The notes beneath the pieces are model-generated. The model did no database searches and had not been told where the DNA came from. It saw nothing but the letters and a program-made list of their open reading frames with translations. The position numbers and the translations under genes were made by a program. A DNA stretch of 54,049 nt from Cupriavidus basilensis OR16 (lineage in GTDB: Bacteria; Pseudomonadota; Gammaproteobacteria; Burkholderiales; Burkholderiaceae): the NCBI RefSeq assembly GCF_000243095.1, contig NZ_AHJE01000072.1, positions 1-54,049 on the forward strand. Direction: 5' to 3'. Positions 45,070 to 54,049 of this stretch are shown here, piece after piece (position 1 is the first letter of the stretch; each line of letters opens with the position of its first letter).

Positions 45070-46194
45070 CTACGCCTTGACCAGCTTGACGCGGCTGCCC
45101 GCGCGCAGGGTGCCGAGGTTGTTGCGCACCACCTTGGCACCGGCAGCCAGGCCGCCGGCGATCTCCACCAGCCCGCTCGCATCGTCGCGGATGCCCAGCT
45201 TGACCTGGCGTTCCGCCAGCACGTTGTTCTCCACGCTGTAGACGAAGGCGCGCTCGCCATCGTTGCGTACCGCCGTGGCCGGCACGGCCACCACGCCGGC
45301 ATGGTGGCCGAGCACCAGCGCGCCCTGGGCGAACATGCCCGCGCGCAGGCGCGCCTCGCCGTTGTCCAGCCGCACATAGACCATGATGCTGCGCGTGCCC
45401 TGGCTTACCGCCGGGTTGATGCGCACCAGCTTGCCCTCGAAGCGGCCGCTGCCTTCCACGTCGAGCTGCACGGCTTGGCCGATGGCAACGCGAGCCACAT
45501 CCGCCATGGGGATCGGCGCCTCGAGTTCCAGCGCACGCAGGTCGACCACGTCGATCAGGCGCGTGTCGGGCGAGACTTTCTCGCCCGGCTGCACCGCGCG
45601 CGCGGCCACCAGGCCATCCAGCGGCGATTTGACGATGGTGTCGGCGAGCGCTTTCTGCGCAACTTCAAGGCCGCCTTGGGCGGCATCGAGATTGGCGTGC
45701 GCCACGTCCAGGTTGCTCTGGAAGTTGTCGAAGGCGGTCTTGGAAATAAAGCCCTTGGCCACCAGCTCGCGGTTGCGCTCGAAGGTCTGCTTCGAATTCT
45801 CGTACTGGCCACGGGCCGCCAGCATCTGCCCGCGCGCCTGCGCCACCTTGGCCTGGTACTCGGTCGCATCGATGCGCACGATGACCTGGCCGGCGCGCAC
45901 GGCTTCGCCCTCGCGCACCAGCACCTGCTGCACCTCGCCCGAGACCTTGGCCTTGACCGAGGCCTGGTTGAGCGCCCGCAGCCCGCCCGACAGCGGCAGC
46001 GACACGCGCAAGTCTTGCGTGGCGGCATCGACCAGGTCGGATTGCAGGAATTCCACCAGGTCGGGCGCCGCGGCAACCGGGGCCGTGCCGGGCTTGCCAT
46101 TGCCAGCCTTGCGCACGGCGGCTGCGGCGCTCAGCACGGCAATCACCGCGACGGTGGCGATCGCGGCGATCAAGATCTTCTTGCGTCGGGTCAT
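45070..46194 (-). CDS. RND efflux periplasmic adaptor (membrane fusion protein)
   Basis: 374 residues from ATG 46194, ATGA overlap with tetR. One N-terminal membrane segment (residues 8-26), then beta-barrel and lipoyl halves around a coiled-coil hairpin: LVREGEAVRAGQVIVRIDATEY on one side and VKSPLDGLVAARAVQPGEKV on the other, with the hairpin (LAARGQYENSKQTFERNREL, NLDVAHANLDAAQGGLEV) between. It bridges the RND pump and the outer-membrane channel. Confidence 0.95.
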   Translation of the reverse strand: MTRRKKILIAAIATVAVIAVLSAAAAVRKAGNGKPGTAPVAAAPDLVEFLQSDLVDAATQDLRVSLPLSGGLRALNQASVKAKVSGEVQQVLVREGEAVRAGQVIVRIDATEYQAKVAQARGQMLAARGQYENSKQTFERNRELVAKGFISKTAFDNFQSNLDVAHANLDAAQGGLEVAQKALADTIVKSPLDGLVAARAVQPGEKVSPDTRLIDVVDLRALELEAPIPMADVARVAIGQAVQLDVEGSGRFEGKLVRINPAVSQGTRSIMVYVRLDNGEARLRAGMFAQGALVLGHHAGVVAVPATAVRNDGERAFVYSVENNVLAERQVKLGIRDDASGLVEIAGGLAAGAKVVRNNLGTLRAGSRVKLVKA

Positions 46195-46991
46195 GCAGTC
46201 TCCGGCGGCTGCGCAGGGATCTCCCGCGCGGCCTGCTGCCCCTGCGCTTGCGCCAGGGCTTCTTGTTGTATCTGTTCCCAGACGTAGGGGCCGACCTTCG
46301 GTGGCAGTGGCGTATCGCGCGCGGTGCCGGTGGTCAGGCCGAACAGCAACATCTGGAGCAGGTTGTCGAGGAACGCCTCGGGGTCGATCTCGATGCGTGA
46401 CGACGCGCTGAACGCACGCTGCCACAGCATCAGGAACATCAGCGGCGCGCAGATCAGCGTTGTGGTCGGGTTGGGCGGCATGTCTCGCAGCTCGCCACGC
46501 GCCACGCCGCGCCTGAGCACGCGCGCGAACAACTCATCCCCCGGCAACACCACTTCTTCATGGTAGAACTGGGCAATGTCAGGAAAATGGCTGGATTCGG
46601 CCATGATCAGCTTGGTCAGGCCCGCTACCGGCGTCGCCCCGACCAGGCCCCACCAGCCGCGCAGCAATTCCCTGAGCAACTCCGGCGTCGAGCCCTGGTA
46701 GCTCTCCACCAGGTCGATGCCCCTGGTCAGGGTTGGTACCAGGTTCTCGCGTACCACGGTCTTGAACAGCTCTTCCTTATTAGAGAAGTACAAATAAACG
46801 GTGCCCTTGGACACGCCAGCCGCAGCTGCCACATCTTCAAGCCGGGTGGCCGCATAGCCGCGCTCAACGAAGAGATCGAGTGCGGCCGCCACCAGTTCCT
46901 GTGGGCGCGCTGCCTTGCGGCGCGCCCAGCGTTTGGTGTTCGCGGATTCCTGATTCTGGCCTGGAGGATTTTTCACTGGGGCGTTGCGCAC
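46191..46991 (-). CDS. TetR-family transcriptional regulator
   Basis: 266 residues from ATG 46991. The N-terminal DNA-binding domain is clear: ELVAAALDLFVERGYAATRLEDVAAAAGVSKGTVYLYF-type three-helix unit at residues about 30-75. The C-terminal ligand domain contains the AefR-like stretch LTKLIMAESSHFPDIAQFYHEEVV. It is the first gene of the tetR-adaptor-pump operon, so it probably autoregulates and represses the pump until a substrate binds. An AT-rich patch with TTACTGACC (near 47036-47045, minus strand) in the 152-bp divergent gap may hold its operator, but no full palindrome is visible. Confidence 0.93.
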   Translation of the reverse strand: MRNAPVKNPPGQNQESANTKRWARRKAARPQELVAAALDLFVERGYAATRLEDVAAAAGVSKGTVYLYFSNKEELFKTVVRENLVPTLTRGIDLVESYQGSTPELLRELLRGWWGLVGATPVAGLTKLIMAESSHFPDIAQFYHEEVVLPGDELFARVLRRGVARGELRDMPPNPTTTLICAPLMFLMLWQRAFSASSRIEIDPEAFLDNLLQMLLFGLTTGTARDTPLPPKVGPYVWEQIQQEALAQAQGQQAAREIPAQPPETA

Positions 46992-47143
46992 CTCTGCGGG
47001 GCGCGCTCCGCATGATTCGCAAATAAATAACTCTTGGGTCAGTAATGTAGTGGAGCGGAATCAGGCGGTCAAGCGCGGGGAGGGCCGCACGGCTTGGGGC
47101 ACAATATGGGCTGCCGGGCGTCGTCCGCGCCTGAACCTTTGCC

Positions 47144-47428
47144 ATGTCCTACCAGTCTGAACTTTCCTGCCGGCCCGATTGTGGCGCTTGTTGCACCGCG
47201 CCCTCCATTACCTCGCCGATTCCCGGCATGCCCGGCGGCAAGCCGGCCGGCGTACCCTGCGCGCAGTTGCTGCCCGACCGGCGCTGCGCGATTTTTGGCG
47301 AACCCACGCGGCCGGCGTTTTGCGCCGGACTCAAGCCCTCTGCCGACATGTGCGGCGAAACCCGCGGGCATGCGCTGGCCTGGCTGACACAGCTCGAAGT
47401 CGCCACCGCGCCTGGCCGCGCCGCCTGA
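47144..47428 (+). CDS. YkgJ-family cysteine cluster protein
   Basis: 94 residues from ATG 47144. It contains the Cys pattern of the family: CRPDCGACC near residue 9, PCAQL, RRCAIFG, PAFC and MCGETRGHA. Such proteins probably chelate zinc or iron-sulfur metal; their role is undefined. It is divergent from tetR and 19 bp before a DUF1439-type gene. Confidence 0.85.
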   Translation: MSYQSELSCRPDCGACCTAPSITSPIPGMPGGKPAGVPCAQLLPDRRCAIFGEPTRPAFCAGLKPSADMCGETRGHALAWLTQLEVATAPGRAA

Positions 47429-47447
47429 ACCCGCAAGGAACAAACCG

Positions 47448-48006
47448 ATGGTCATGATCACTCGCCGGCGCTGGCTGGCCAAGCGGCGCCGCCGCGCTGG
47501 CCGGGGCACTGGCCGGTTGCGGCATGATGGGCAACGACTACACCTTCTCGCAGAGCCAGCTGCAATCGGCCCTGGAGCGCAAGTTTCCGTTCAACAAGCG
47601 CTATATGGAGCTGTTCGACATCCAGCTCGCCAACCCGCAGCTCACGCTGGACCCCAGCCGTAACCGCGTCAACGTGCAGTTCGATGCCACAGTGAACAAC
47701 CGCCTGTTCTTCGGCGAGCCGTTGACCGGCCGCTTCGCGCTGGACAGTGGACTGCGCTACGACCCGGCCAGCCGCGCGGTGGTGCTGCAGGATCCGCAGG
47801 TCCAGCAGTTCGACGTCAAAGGCCTGCCGCCTCAATTCACGCGTCAGCTCAATGCGCTCGGCGGCATCCTCGCGGAGCAGTTGCTGCAAGGCTACCCGCT
47901 CCATACGTTCCGTCCCGACGAATTGCGCCTCGCCGGCGCCAGTGTCGAACCCGGTACAATCACCGTTTTGCCCAACGGGATCAACGTCAAGATCAATCGG
48001 CCTTGA
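47448..48006 (+). pseudogene. DUF1439-type lipoprotein, frameshift inside signal peptide
   Basis: ATG 47448 or 47454 starts MVMITRRRWLA and then goes out of frame. Removing one A in CCAAGCGG (near 47480) would read R-R-R-W-L-A-S-G then AAALAGALAGCGMMGNDYTF, a classic lipobox signal joined to the mature domain. The mature part (FSQSQLQSALERKFPFNKRY, FDIQLANPQLTLDP, VTVLPNGI-like end) is intact to TGA 48004-48006. Proteins of this type are outer-membrane lipoproteins of unknown role. As written, only ATG 47524/47527 could start the domain, without a signal. A sequencing error is plausible. Confidence 0.75.
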
Positions 48007-48197
48007 TGACGCGCCGCGCGCAGGCATGTGCGCGGCGCAGCCACTCCAGTGTCATGGTCATGGTGGATAGTCGTGATTCCTGGCGCCCGGTGCGTGGCTG
48101 ATGGCATCGGGCTGACGGTTGCACGTTTCCTTTTTGCTCGCCTGTCCTTGGCTTTTCCTTCGCTCCTCCATTCAGCATCCCACTTATTCCAATCAGC

Positions 48198-48908
48198 ATG
48201 GATATTGCCCTTGCCCGCCACCGCATCGTCACCGTGGTGGGTGGGCTGGCCACCGATGAGAAGGCCCGGCGCTTTGCCATCAATGTGGTCGTGGCCACAG
48301 TGCCGGCGATCGTGCTGGCGCTGGTATTCGGAAAGTGGATCAAAGCTCACTTGTTCAACCCGGTCACCGTGGCCACCGCGTTTATCATCGGCGGTGTGGT
48401 GATCTTGTGGGCCGAATGGCGGGAAAGCCATCGCGGCCAGGTATCCCACCCGCAAGGCAACGCGCTGCTGGAGGCCGCCAAGGCCGGCGCGCCGCGGATC
48501 GAGTCGGTCGACGACCTGAACTGGCGCGATGCGATCAAGGTCGGGCTGGCGCAGTGCTTCGCGCTGATCCCGGGCACCTCGCGCTCCGGCGCCACCATCA
48601 TCGGCGGCATGCTGTTTGGGCTCTCGCGCCAGGTGGCTACCGAGTTCTCCTTCTTCCTGGCGATCCCGGTGATCTTCGGCGCCACCGTGTATGAGTTGTA
48701 CAAGTCGCGCGCGCTGCTGTCCGCGGACGACCTGGGCATCTTCGGCATCGGCTTCGTCTTCGCCTTCCTGTCCGCCTTCCTGTGCGTGCGCTGGCTGCTG
48801 CGCTTCGTCGCCACGCATGACTTCAAGCCATTTGCCTGGTACCGGATCATCTTCGGCGTTGTTGTGCTGGCGACCGCGTACTCGGGGCTGATCGCCTGGC
48901 ATGCCTGA
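48198..48908 (+). CDS. uppP: Undecaprenyl-diphosphatase (UppP/BacA), N-terminal in-frame deletion
   Basis: 236 residues from ATG 48198; the family has about 270-300. It starts correctly (MDIALA) but jumps at once to RHRIVTVVGGLATDEKARRFAIN. The first two TMs and the catalytic motif with its Glu residues and the SSTGHL loop are missing, about 55-60 residues and in frame. The second catalytic motif PGTSRSGATIIGG is present, as are the later TMs. Intact UppP dephosphorylates undecaprenyl-PP in the periplasm to recycle the carrier for peptidoglycan and O-antigen. This copy should be inactive unless the sequence is wrong. Confidence 0.85.
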   Translation: MDIALARHRIVTVVGGLATDEKARRFAINVVVATVPAIVLALVFGKWIKAHLFNPVTVATAFIIGGVVILWAEWRESHRGQVSHPQGNALLEAAKAGAPRIESVDDLNWRDAIKVGLAQCFALIPGTSRSGATIIGGMLFGLSRQVATEFSFFLAIPVIFGATVYELYKSRALLSADDLGIFGIGFVFAFLSAFLCVRWLLRFVATHDFKPFAWYRIIFGVVVLATAYSGLIAWHA

Positions 48909-48949
48909 AAGCGCTAGCGGCAGATAGCGCTGGCAACCGTCGCCGGAAT

Positions 48950-48980
48950 AAAAAAGCGTGGCTCCAGGCCACGCTTTTTT
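48950..48980. terminator. Bidirectional rho-independent terminator
   Basis: A 13-bp stem (AAAAAAGCGTGGC / GCCACGCTTTTTT) with loop TCCAG lies between convergent uppP and trmB. A second small inverted repeat, AGCGCTA/TAGCGCT, lies at 48910-48931. Confidence 0.9.
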
Positions 48981-49006
48981 CATGGTGCGCCGGTTACGGC
49001 GCGGCC

Positions 49007-49774
49007 TCAGGCCCGCTTGCGGAACACCACGTCCCACACGCCATGGCCAAGCCGCACGCCGCGGCGCTCGAACTTGGTCACCGGTCGGTAGTCAGGCCGC
49101 GGGGCGAAGCCGCCGGCGGCGTCCGAGGTGTTGGCCAGGGCGGTCTCGCCCGACAGCACTTCCACCATCTGGTGAGCATATTCTTCCCAGTCGGTCGCGC
49201 AGTGCAGGTAGCCGCCCGGCTTGAGGCGGTTGGCCAGCAGCTTGACCAGCGGCGGCTGCACCAGGCGCCGCTTGTTATGGCGTTTCTTGTGCCACGGGTC
49301 CGGGAAGAAGATATGCACGCCGTCCAGGCAGGATTCCGTCAGCATGTGCGCGATCACCTCCACGGCGTCGTGCGGCATGATCCGCACATTGCCGATCTCG
49401 CGCTCGCCCAGTAACTTGAGCAGGGCGCCCACGCCGGGCTCATGCACCTCGCAGCCCAGGAAGTTGTCCTGGGGGCGCAGTTGCGCGATATGCGCGGTGG
49501 TCTCGCCCATGCCGAACCCGATTTCGAGGATCGCCGGCGCGACGCGGCCAAACGTGGCCTCCCAGTCGAGCGGCTGCGGTGCGTAGGGCAGGATAAAGCG
49601 CGGGCCCAGGTCATCGATGGCACGCTGCTGGCCGGTGGAGGTACGTCCGGCGCGGCGCACGAAGGAACGGATGCGGCGCGGATGCGCCACGTCGCTGCCG
49701 TCGGCGGCCTTGGCGGGCGCATTGTCAGCGTCGTCGGCTGGCGTCGGGTCGGAACTGGGGTCTTGGGGGAGCAT
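49007..49774 (-). CDS. trmB: tRNA (guanine-N7-)-methyltransferase (TrmB)
   Basis: 255 residues from ATG 49774 (MLPQDPSSDP); in-frame Met codons further upstream to 49843 are less likely because they run into the tRNA side and lack a ribosome site. After a variable acidic N-terminus come RRIRSFVRRAGRTSTGQQRA, the SAM motif ILEIGFGMGETTAHIA, GCEVHEPGVGALL and the signature FFPDPWHKKRHNKRRL. It methylates G46 of tRNAs in the cytosol. Intact. Confidence 0.96.
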   Translation of the reverse strand: MLPQDPSSDPTPADDADNAPAKAADGSDVAHPRRIRSFVRRAGRTSTGQQRAIDDLGPRFILPYAPQPLDWEATFGRVAPAILEIGFGMGETTAHIAQLRPQDNFLGCEVHEPGVGALLKLLGEREIGNVRIMPHDAVEVIAHMLTESCLDGVHIFFPDPWHKKRHNKRRLVQPPLVKLLANRLKPGGYLHCATDWEEYAHQMVEVLSGETALANTSDAAGGFAPRPDYRPVTKFERRGVRLGHGVWDVVFRKRA

Positions 49775-49850
49775 GGCAACAAAAAAGCCGCCGGGCGAAT
49801 CCTGATCGGGCATGCGACCAGTGGCGAAGGCGGCTCGTCTCAATCTGAGG

Positions 49851-49925
49851 TGGAGCGGGCGATGGGAATCGAACCCACGTCTTTAGCTTGGGAAGCTAAG
49901 GTAATGGCCATTATACGACGCCCGC
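49851..49925 (-). tRNA. tRNA-Gly (anticodon TCC)
   Basis: 75 bases with encoded CCA (49853-49851). The acceptor stem GCGGGCG (from 49925) pairs with CGCCCGC before the discriminator. The T arm GTGGGTTCGATTCCCAT is normal. The anticodon loop reads CTTCCCA with TCC at 49893-49891. The D arm contains TATAATGGCCATTA. Confidence 0.97.
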
Positions 49926-50021
49926 TAAGGCTTGCTGGACGCGGATTCTAGCATGGTTTCCGATGCCTTTCATATTTCCGCGTCCGGCCGTTGATTGCTA
50001 AGTCGTTTGAACAGTGCTTCC

Positions 50022-51269
50022 TCAGACATTTGCCTTGGCGGCGCGGGGAAGCTTTGCTTGCACCCCGGCTAGACCAAGCAACAGCCCAATAATGCCGGCG
50101 TAGAAGACGATGTTCGCCTGATGCGCCATCGTCACTTGCGTCAGGCCGCTGATCAAACTTGCCATCACGACGCCAAGCCCAGCCCCACTGAGGCTGACAC
50201 CAAGCGCGTTGTCATTGTTGCAGCATGCGCGCAACGTCCGCAGAAACAGGACTGCAGGAATAAGGAATATACCCAGCAGCGCGAGCATGCCGGGTAGGCC
50301 GGTGGTTGCGGCAGCCTCCACCACGTCGTTGTGTGCGTGCTCCAGATTGCATGCTGTGGACTTGGTGCTCTTGCAGAAGTCAGATGCATGCAGGATTCGG
50401 GCAAACTGCCCCACGCCTACGCCCATCCAAGGGTGCATGGTGATCGACCTTGCCGCGATTCTCCATACCTCCAGACGCGCGCCGACGGATGTTTCCGCAT
50501 CCCCTTTCTCGAACTGCCCGACCTCGTTGCGCACCTGATCAATTTTCTGCGCTACGGGACCGCCAGGAATCAGATAGGCGCCAACACCCAACGTTGCAAA
50601 GAGTGCTATCGCAGCAAAGAACCTTGCAGCGCTCAGTCCTCGGTATCGGACAAAGAGCAGCGGAAGCGCGGTGAGAAGCATGGCGAGCGTCGCCCCTCGT
50701 GTCCCGTTTAAGAACAGAATCATCGCTGCAAGCACAAGGTTCACCCAGGCCAACGCGTGCACGCGACGACTGGTGCCCGGTCGAGCAAAGCCGACTAAAC
50801 CAAGCGCGGCAACCATGTTGGCGAACGCAATGGCCTGTGTCCACCCGGACGGTCGTTCCTCGCCTAGCGTGTAGTGCTGAATGGCGACGATTGCGAGACT
50901 AGCTACCAGTGCGATGGTGATCCCACGCCAGATTGCAGTGGGATCCGGGACCGTGCGCATGACCACGACACAGGCCAGTAAGGCAAGTAGAATCCTTGAC
51001 GGGTTGTCGATAACGTTCCACGGCACGCCGAAGTACAGCTTTGATCCCAGGTAGACGACCATCAGGGCCAGAATGGCCAGGCTCAAGGGATTGAGCAGAT
51101 CACGGTATGTCCCCCAGGTCTTGGCCATTCGGTGGCCGCCGCATAACGCTAGCACTACCACCGCGGCCAGAAAAATCCCTGAACCACGTGGCACACAGAG
51201 AAGAAGAATTGGAAATGCCAGAACCAGGGCGCTGGCAAAGGTAGCCAGCTTCGTTGCTCGAAACGTCAT
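50022..51269 (-). CDS. waaL: O-antigen ligase (WaaL-like)
   Basis: 415 residues from ATG 51269. About eleven TM segments with one large periplasmic loop near residues 260-310 carrying GARLEVWRIAARSITMHPWMGVGVGQF-like sequence and EHAHNDVVEAAATTGLPG, the His-containing loop typical of O-antigen ligases. It would join finished O-antigen from undecaprenyl-PP to the lipid A core in the periplasm. It stands apart from the O-antigen locus, beside housekeeping genes. Its codon usage seems slightly less GC-rich than trmB. Intact. Confidence 0.88.
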   Translation of the reverse strand: MTFRATKLATFASALVLAFPILLLCVPRGSGIFLAAVVVLALCGGHRMAKTWGTYRDLLNPLSLAILALMVVYLGSKLYFGVPWNVIDNPSRILLALLACVVVMRTVPDPTAIWRGITIALVASLAIVAIQHYTLGEERPSGWTQAIAFANMVAALGLVGFARPGTSRRVHALAWVNLVLAAMILFLNGTRGATLAMLLTALPLLFVRYRGLSAARFFAAIALFATLGVGAYLIPGGPVAQKIDQVRNEVGQFEKGDAETSVGARLEVWRIAARSITMHPWMGVGVGQFARILHASDFCKSTKSTACNLEHAHNDVVEAAATTGLPGMLALLGIFLIPAVLFLRTLRACCNNDNALGVSLSGAGLGVVMASLISGLTQVTMAHQANIVFYAGIIGLLLGLAGVQAKLPRAAKANV

Positions 51270-51620
51270 AAATTCTGCTTGACTCTCAATAGCGGCGGAA
51301 CCCCCGTCGCGACCGCGCGATTATAGTGGATGGCATCGCAGGTGGTCCCAGGGGGCCGGGGCTGCGAGCCACAGGTCGAGCCGCCGCGCCAAGCTTCAGG
51401 ATTTAGGATGCAGGCCACCAAGTTCTGATAGACAAAACGCCCGGCGCCTAGAGGGCATCTACCGCGAACGGGGCCAGCATCGAGGATCGCGTCGGGAAAT
51501 GGCTTGTCCACTGTCCGGCGCGGCTCCCGCGTGACCGAGCCGCACTCTGCCGAAGCGTCTCTGAGTGACGTAGGCGTTATGTTTATCCCTGATCGGGAGA
51601 ACTCGATAGTGCGCTTGCCT
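51270..51620. other. Gene-free gap between waaL and the epimerase-like gene
   Basis: About 350 bases. A minus-strand open frame (51266-51673) encodes an Arg/Gly/Pro-rich peptide without recognisable motifs and overlaps the epimerase end, so I do not call it. The waaL promoter must lie here. No clear terminator was found. Confidence 0.5.
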
Positions 51621-52580
51621 CTATGACTCCAGCCGCAGCCGGCAGACCGCCGCTTCTTCCTGGCCAGGCGCAAGCCAGCGCAACCCGGTGCCGTGATGAA
51701 TGGCGTTGGGCAGGCCGAGCCAGGGTTCCGCGCAGTAGAAGTCGGAGTCGGCGCGCTCCGACCAAGTGGTGACGGCGAACCACGGCGCGCTGCCCGGCGT
51801 ATCCAACTCGATCACCAGCTTGCGCCCACGCGGGGCGGTGGCATCGGGTGGCGTGGCCAGCGTGCAATGGCGCGGCGCTGGAGCCTGAGCCTGCAGTACG
51901 TGAAAGGTGTCTTGCAGCCGTGGGTCGTCGAGCCGATAGGCTTCGGCCCCCTTGCCGTTCGCCTCCAGCGAGCCGTCGGGGCGCTGGCGCATCAGCTCCG
52001 CGGCCGGCATGGCCAGCGTGGAAGCGGTGCGCACCCGATGCGCGAGCGGGAAATAGAAGTGATGGCCAGCGTAGTAAGGCAGGGCCTGCACGCCGGCATT
52101 GCGCGTGCGTAACGTGGCCTCAAGGCCGTCGCCAAGCAGGCGGTAGGTGACTTCAAACAGGAAATCGAAGGGGTAGGCCGCGCGCGTTGCGTCGGACGCT
52201 TGCAGCGTCATGGTCAGGCTGCGTCCCGGCTCGTGGTGCGTGACGTCGAAGGGTAGGTCGCGCGCGAAGCCGTGGGCCGGCATTGCCCGCACCGTGCCGC
52301 CGGCGTCCTTCCATGCGCCGGGTACGCCGTCGACGAAGTGCCTGGCAATAAAGGGGAACAGGAGCGGGTTGCCGCCGCGCACGCGGGCCAGTTGGGACCA
52401 GTTGGCGGCTTCCGGCCAGTAAAGGATATCTTCGCCCCGATGCACCCAGCGCACCAGGCGGGCGCCGAACTGCGGCGCGAGCAGCAGGAAACTGGTGTCG
52501 TCGCCGACCCGGATCAGTTCCTGGCCTTGGAAATGCATAGAATTAAGAGGAGGCATGCAGGCTGCGGCGGGAGTGGGCAT
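51621..52580 (-). CDS. Aldose-1-epimerase family protein
   Basis: 319 residues from ATG 52580; ATG 52538 (MHFQGQEL) would give 305 and lies nearer to the conserved part, and neither has a clear ribosome site. Features of the mutarotase fold: FLLLAPQFGARLVRW, RGGNPLLFPFIARHF, HGFARDLPFDV with the catalytic-site His, YYAGHHFYFPL with a second His, and VVTTWSERADSDFYCAEPWLG-like Glu region. It probably interconverts anomers of a hexose or hexose-6-phosphate in the cytosol. Confidence 0.82.
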   Translation of the reverse strand: MPTPAAACMPPLNSMHFQGQELIRVGDDTSFLLLAPQFGARLVRWVHRGEDILYWPEAANWSQLARVRGGNPLLFPFIARHFVDGVPGAWKDAGGTVRAMPAHGFARDLPFDVTHHEPGRSLTMTLQASDATRAAYPFDFLFEVTYRLLGDGLEATLRTRNAGVQALPYYAGHHFYFPLAHRVRTASTLAMPAAELMRQRPDGSLEANGKGAEAYRLDDPRLQDTFHVLQAQAPAPRHCTLATPPDATAPRGRKLVIELDTPGSAPWFAVTTWSERADSDFYCAEPWLGLPNAIHHGTGLRWLAPGQEEAAVCRLRLES

Positions 52581-52814
52581 CGCTGCATGATAGCCGCCAA
52601 CGTGCCGTGCCGCGGCACCGGCGCGGTGCCGGGCTGCGCCCCTGAGGGGTGCAGGCCCATTGGGAGACGCGTCAGGCGTGTGCCTTTTGCAGCGATCGGT
52701 GCGCCACATTTGGACCGGTTCTTGCCGCTTTTGGCGCTGCCCTGGGCAGGCAGGCCGCTGGCGTGAATGTTGCGTCGCAGCGCAGAGCGTTTCCCCTAGC
52801 GAAAGGAGCTTGTC

Positions 52815-53300
52815 ATGGCCGAGTCCCTCAGCAAGTCCACCGCGTCCGCCGGCGATGCCGCCACGGATGCCTCTCCCACGAAGTTCTCCCACGTGCGCCC
52901 GCAAGACACTGCCTTCGTTGACCAGGGTTTGCGCGATTTCTTCCTGTATCGCGACCTGGGCATCGCCGAGGCCACCGGCGGCAAGCTGCTGGTGCAGCTG
53001 GTCAAGGCCAACCAGCCGCCCGAGCAAGGCACCGGCTGGCACCGGCACGAGGCGCAGTTCCATGTGGTGCTGATGCTCAAGGGCTGGGCGCGCTTCATGT
53101 ATGAGGACAAGGAGACGCTGGTGGCGACCGGAGATTGCGTGCACCAGCGCCCCGGCATCACGCATTTCCTGTTCGACTACTCGCCGGACATGGAGTACCT
53201 GGAAATCGTGGGACCAGCGGATTTTGGCACCGTCGGCGTCGAGGGCCCATGCGCGGTGCCGGCGGTGACGCCGTGGCCGGCGGACCGCGACGCCGCTTAA
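52815..53300 (+). CDS. Cupin-domain protein
   Basis: 161 residues from ATG 52815 with AAAGGAG 10-16 bases upstream. After a Ser/Thr-rich N-terminus, a cupin barrel shows motif 1 GTGWHRHEAQFHVVLMLKG with metal-ligand His and Glu, and motif 2 GDCVHQRPGITHFLFDYS. It may bind a metal or small ligand; no reaction can be named. It is divergent from the epimerase-like gene and convergent with phaZ. Intact. Confidence 0.8.
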   Translation: MAESLSKSTASAGDAATDASPTKFSHVRPQDTAFVDQGLRDFFLYRDLGIAEATGGKLLVQLVKANQPPEQGTGWHRHEAQFHVVLMLKGWARFMYEDKETLVATGDCVHQRPGITHFLFDYSPDMEYLEIVGPADFGTVGVEGPCAVPAVTPWPADRDAA

Positions 53301-53337
53301 GCCGCAAGGCCGCACCGCGCCCCTCGCGCGTTCAATC

Positions 53338-54049
<712 letters not shown>

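Noticed and set aside
51266..51673. A 135-residue frame between waaL and the epimerase-like gene
   Set aside because: No motifs, overlaps the end of the epimerase-like gene and has no convincing start.

Overview
The window looks like a chromosomal segment of a Cupriavidus-type betaproteobacterium (Burkholderiaceae). Support comes from mostly high-GC, strongly GC3-biased genes, an intracellular polyhydroxyalkanoate depolymerase at the right edge, an apaH-rmlBDAC order, and lipopolysaccharide core genes waaC, waaA and waaL. This assignment is an inference from gene content; no marker gene such as 16S rRNA is present.

Layout: (1) 1-2,870 is a scrap-yard of nested insertion-sequence remnants (three IS21-type istA pieces, one IS3-type orfB tail, opposed arrays of about 21-bp terminal repeats and a perfect 24-bp palindrome at an istA/istA head-on junction) that cuts off a methyltransferase gene. 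(2) 2,873-6,752 holds two large membrane proteins on the minus strand (YfhO-like and GT-C-like). (3) 7,552-27,889 is the O-antigen locus: a Wzz, apaH, rmlBDAC, a UDP-HexNAc dehydrogenase/epimerase pair, Wzx, Wzy, a glycosyltransferase, an asparagine-synthetase-like amidotransferase, a complete pgl-like set (PglA, C, D, E, F relatives) and a second Wzz. The wzz1, wzx and wzy parts are visibly AT-richer than the rest. (4) 28,000-34,061 is a separate minus-strand polysaccharide operon with its own phosphoglycosyl transferase, flippase and three glycosyltransferases. (5) 34,348-39,153 holds phosphomannomutase/phosphoglucomutase, waaC, waaA and a META-type lipoprotein. (6) 39,248-46,991 is a TetR-regulated RND efflux pump (TetR, adaptor, pump), then pcm, a rhodanese and a TolC-type channel, all on the minus strand. 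(7) 47,144-54,049 holds housekeeping and envelope genes: YkgJ-type, DUF1439-type, uppP, trmB, tRNA-Gly, waaL, an aldose-1-epimerase relative, a cupin and phaZ.

Together the genes describe surface-glycan assembly. Sugars are activated (ManB/AlgC, RmlBDAC, TviB/TviC-like, PglF/E/D-like), loaded on undecaprenyl phosphate (PglC-like, WbaP-like), extended, flipped, polymerised, length-controlled, ligated to core (WaaL), and the carrier is recycled (UppP). A predicted O-unit contains a bacillosamine-type diamino sugar at the reducing end, HexNAc uronic acid or its amide, and L-rhamnose.

The most striking property is damage. I count single-base frame lesions in wzz1, wzx, wzy, pglF-like, the DUF1439 gene and phaZ, and internal deletions in the tviB-like, asnB-like, pcm and uppP genes. 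Because housekeeping genes outside the O-antigen locus are hit too, sequencing or assembly error is a serious alternative to real gene decay and should be settled first.
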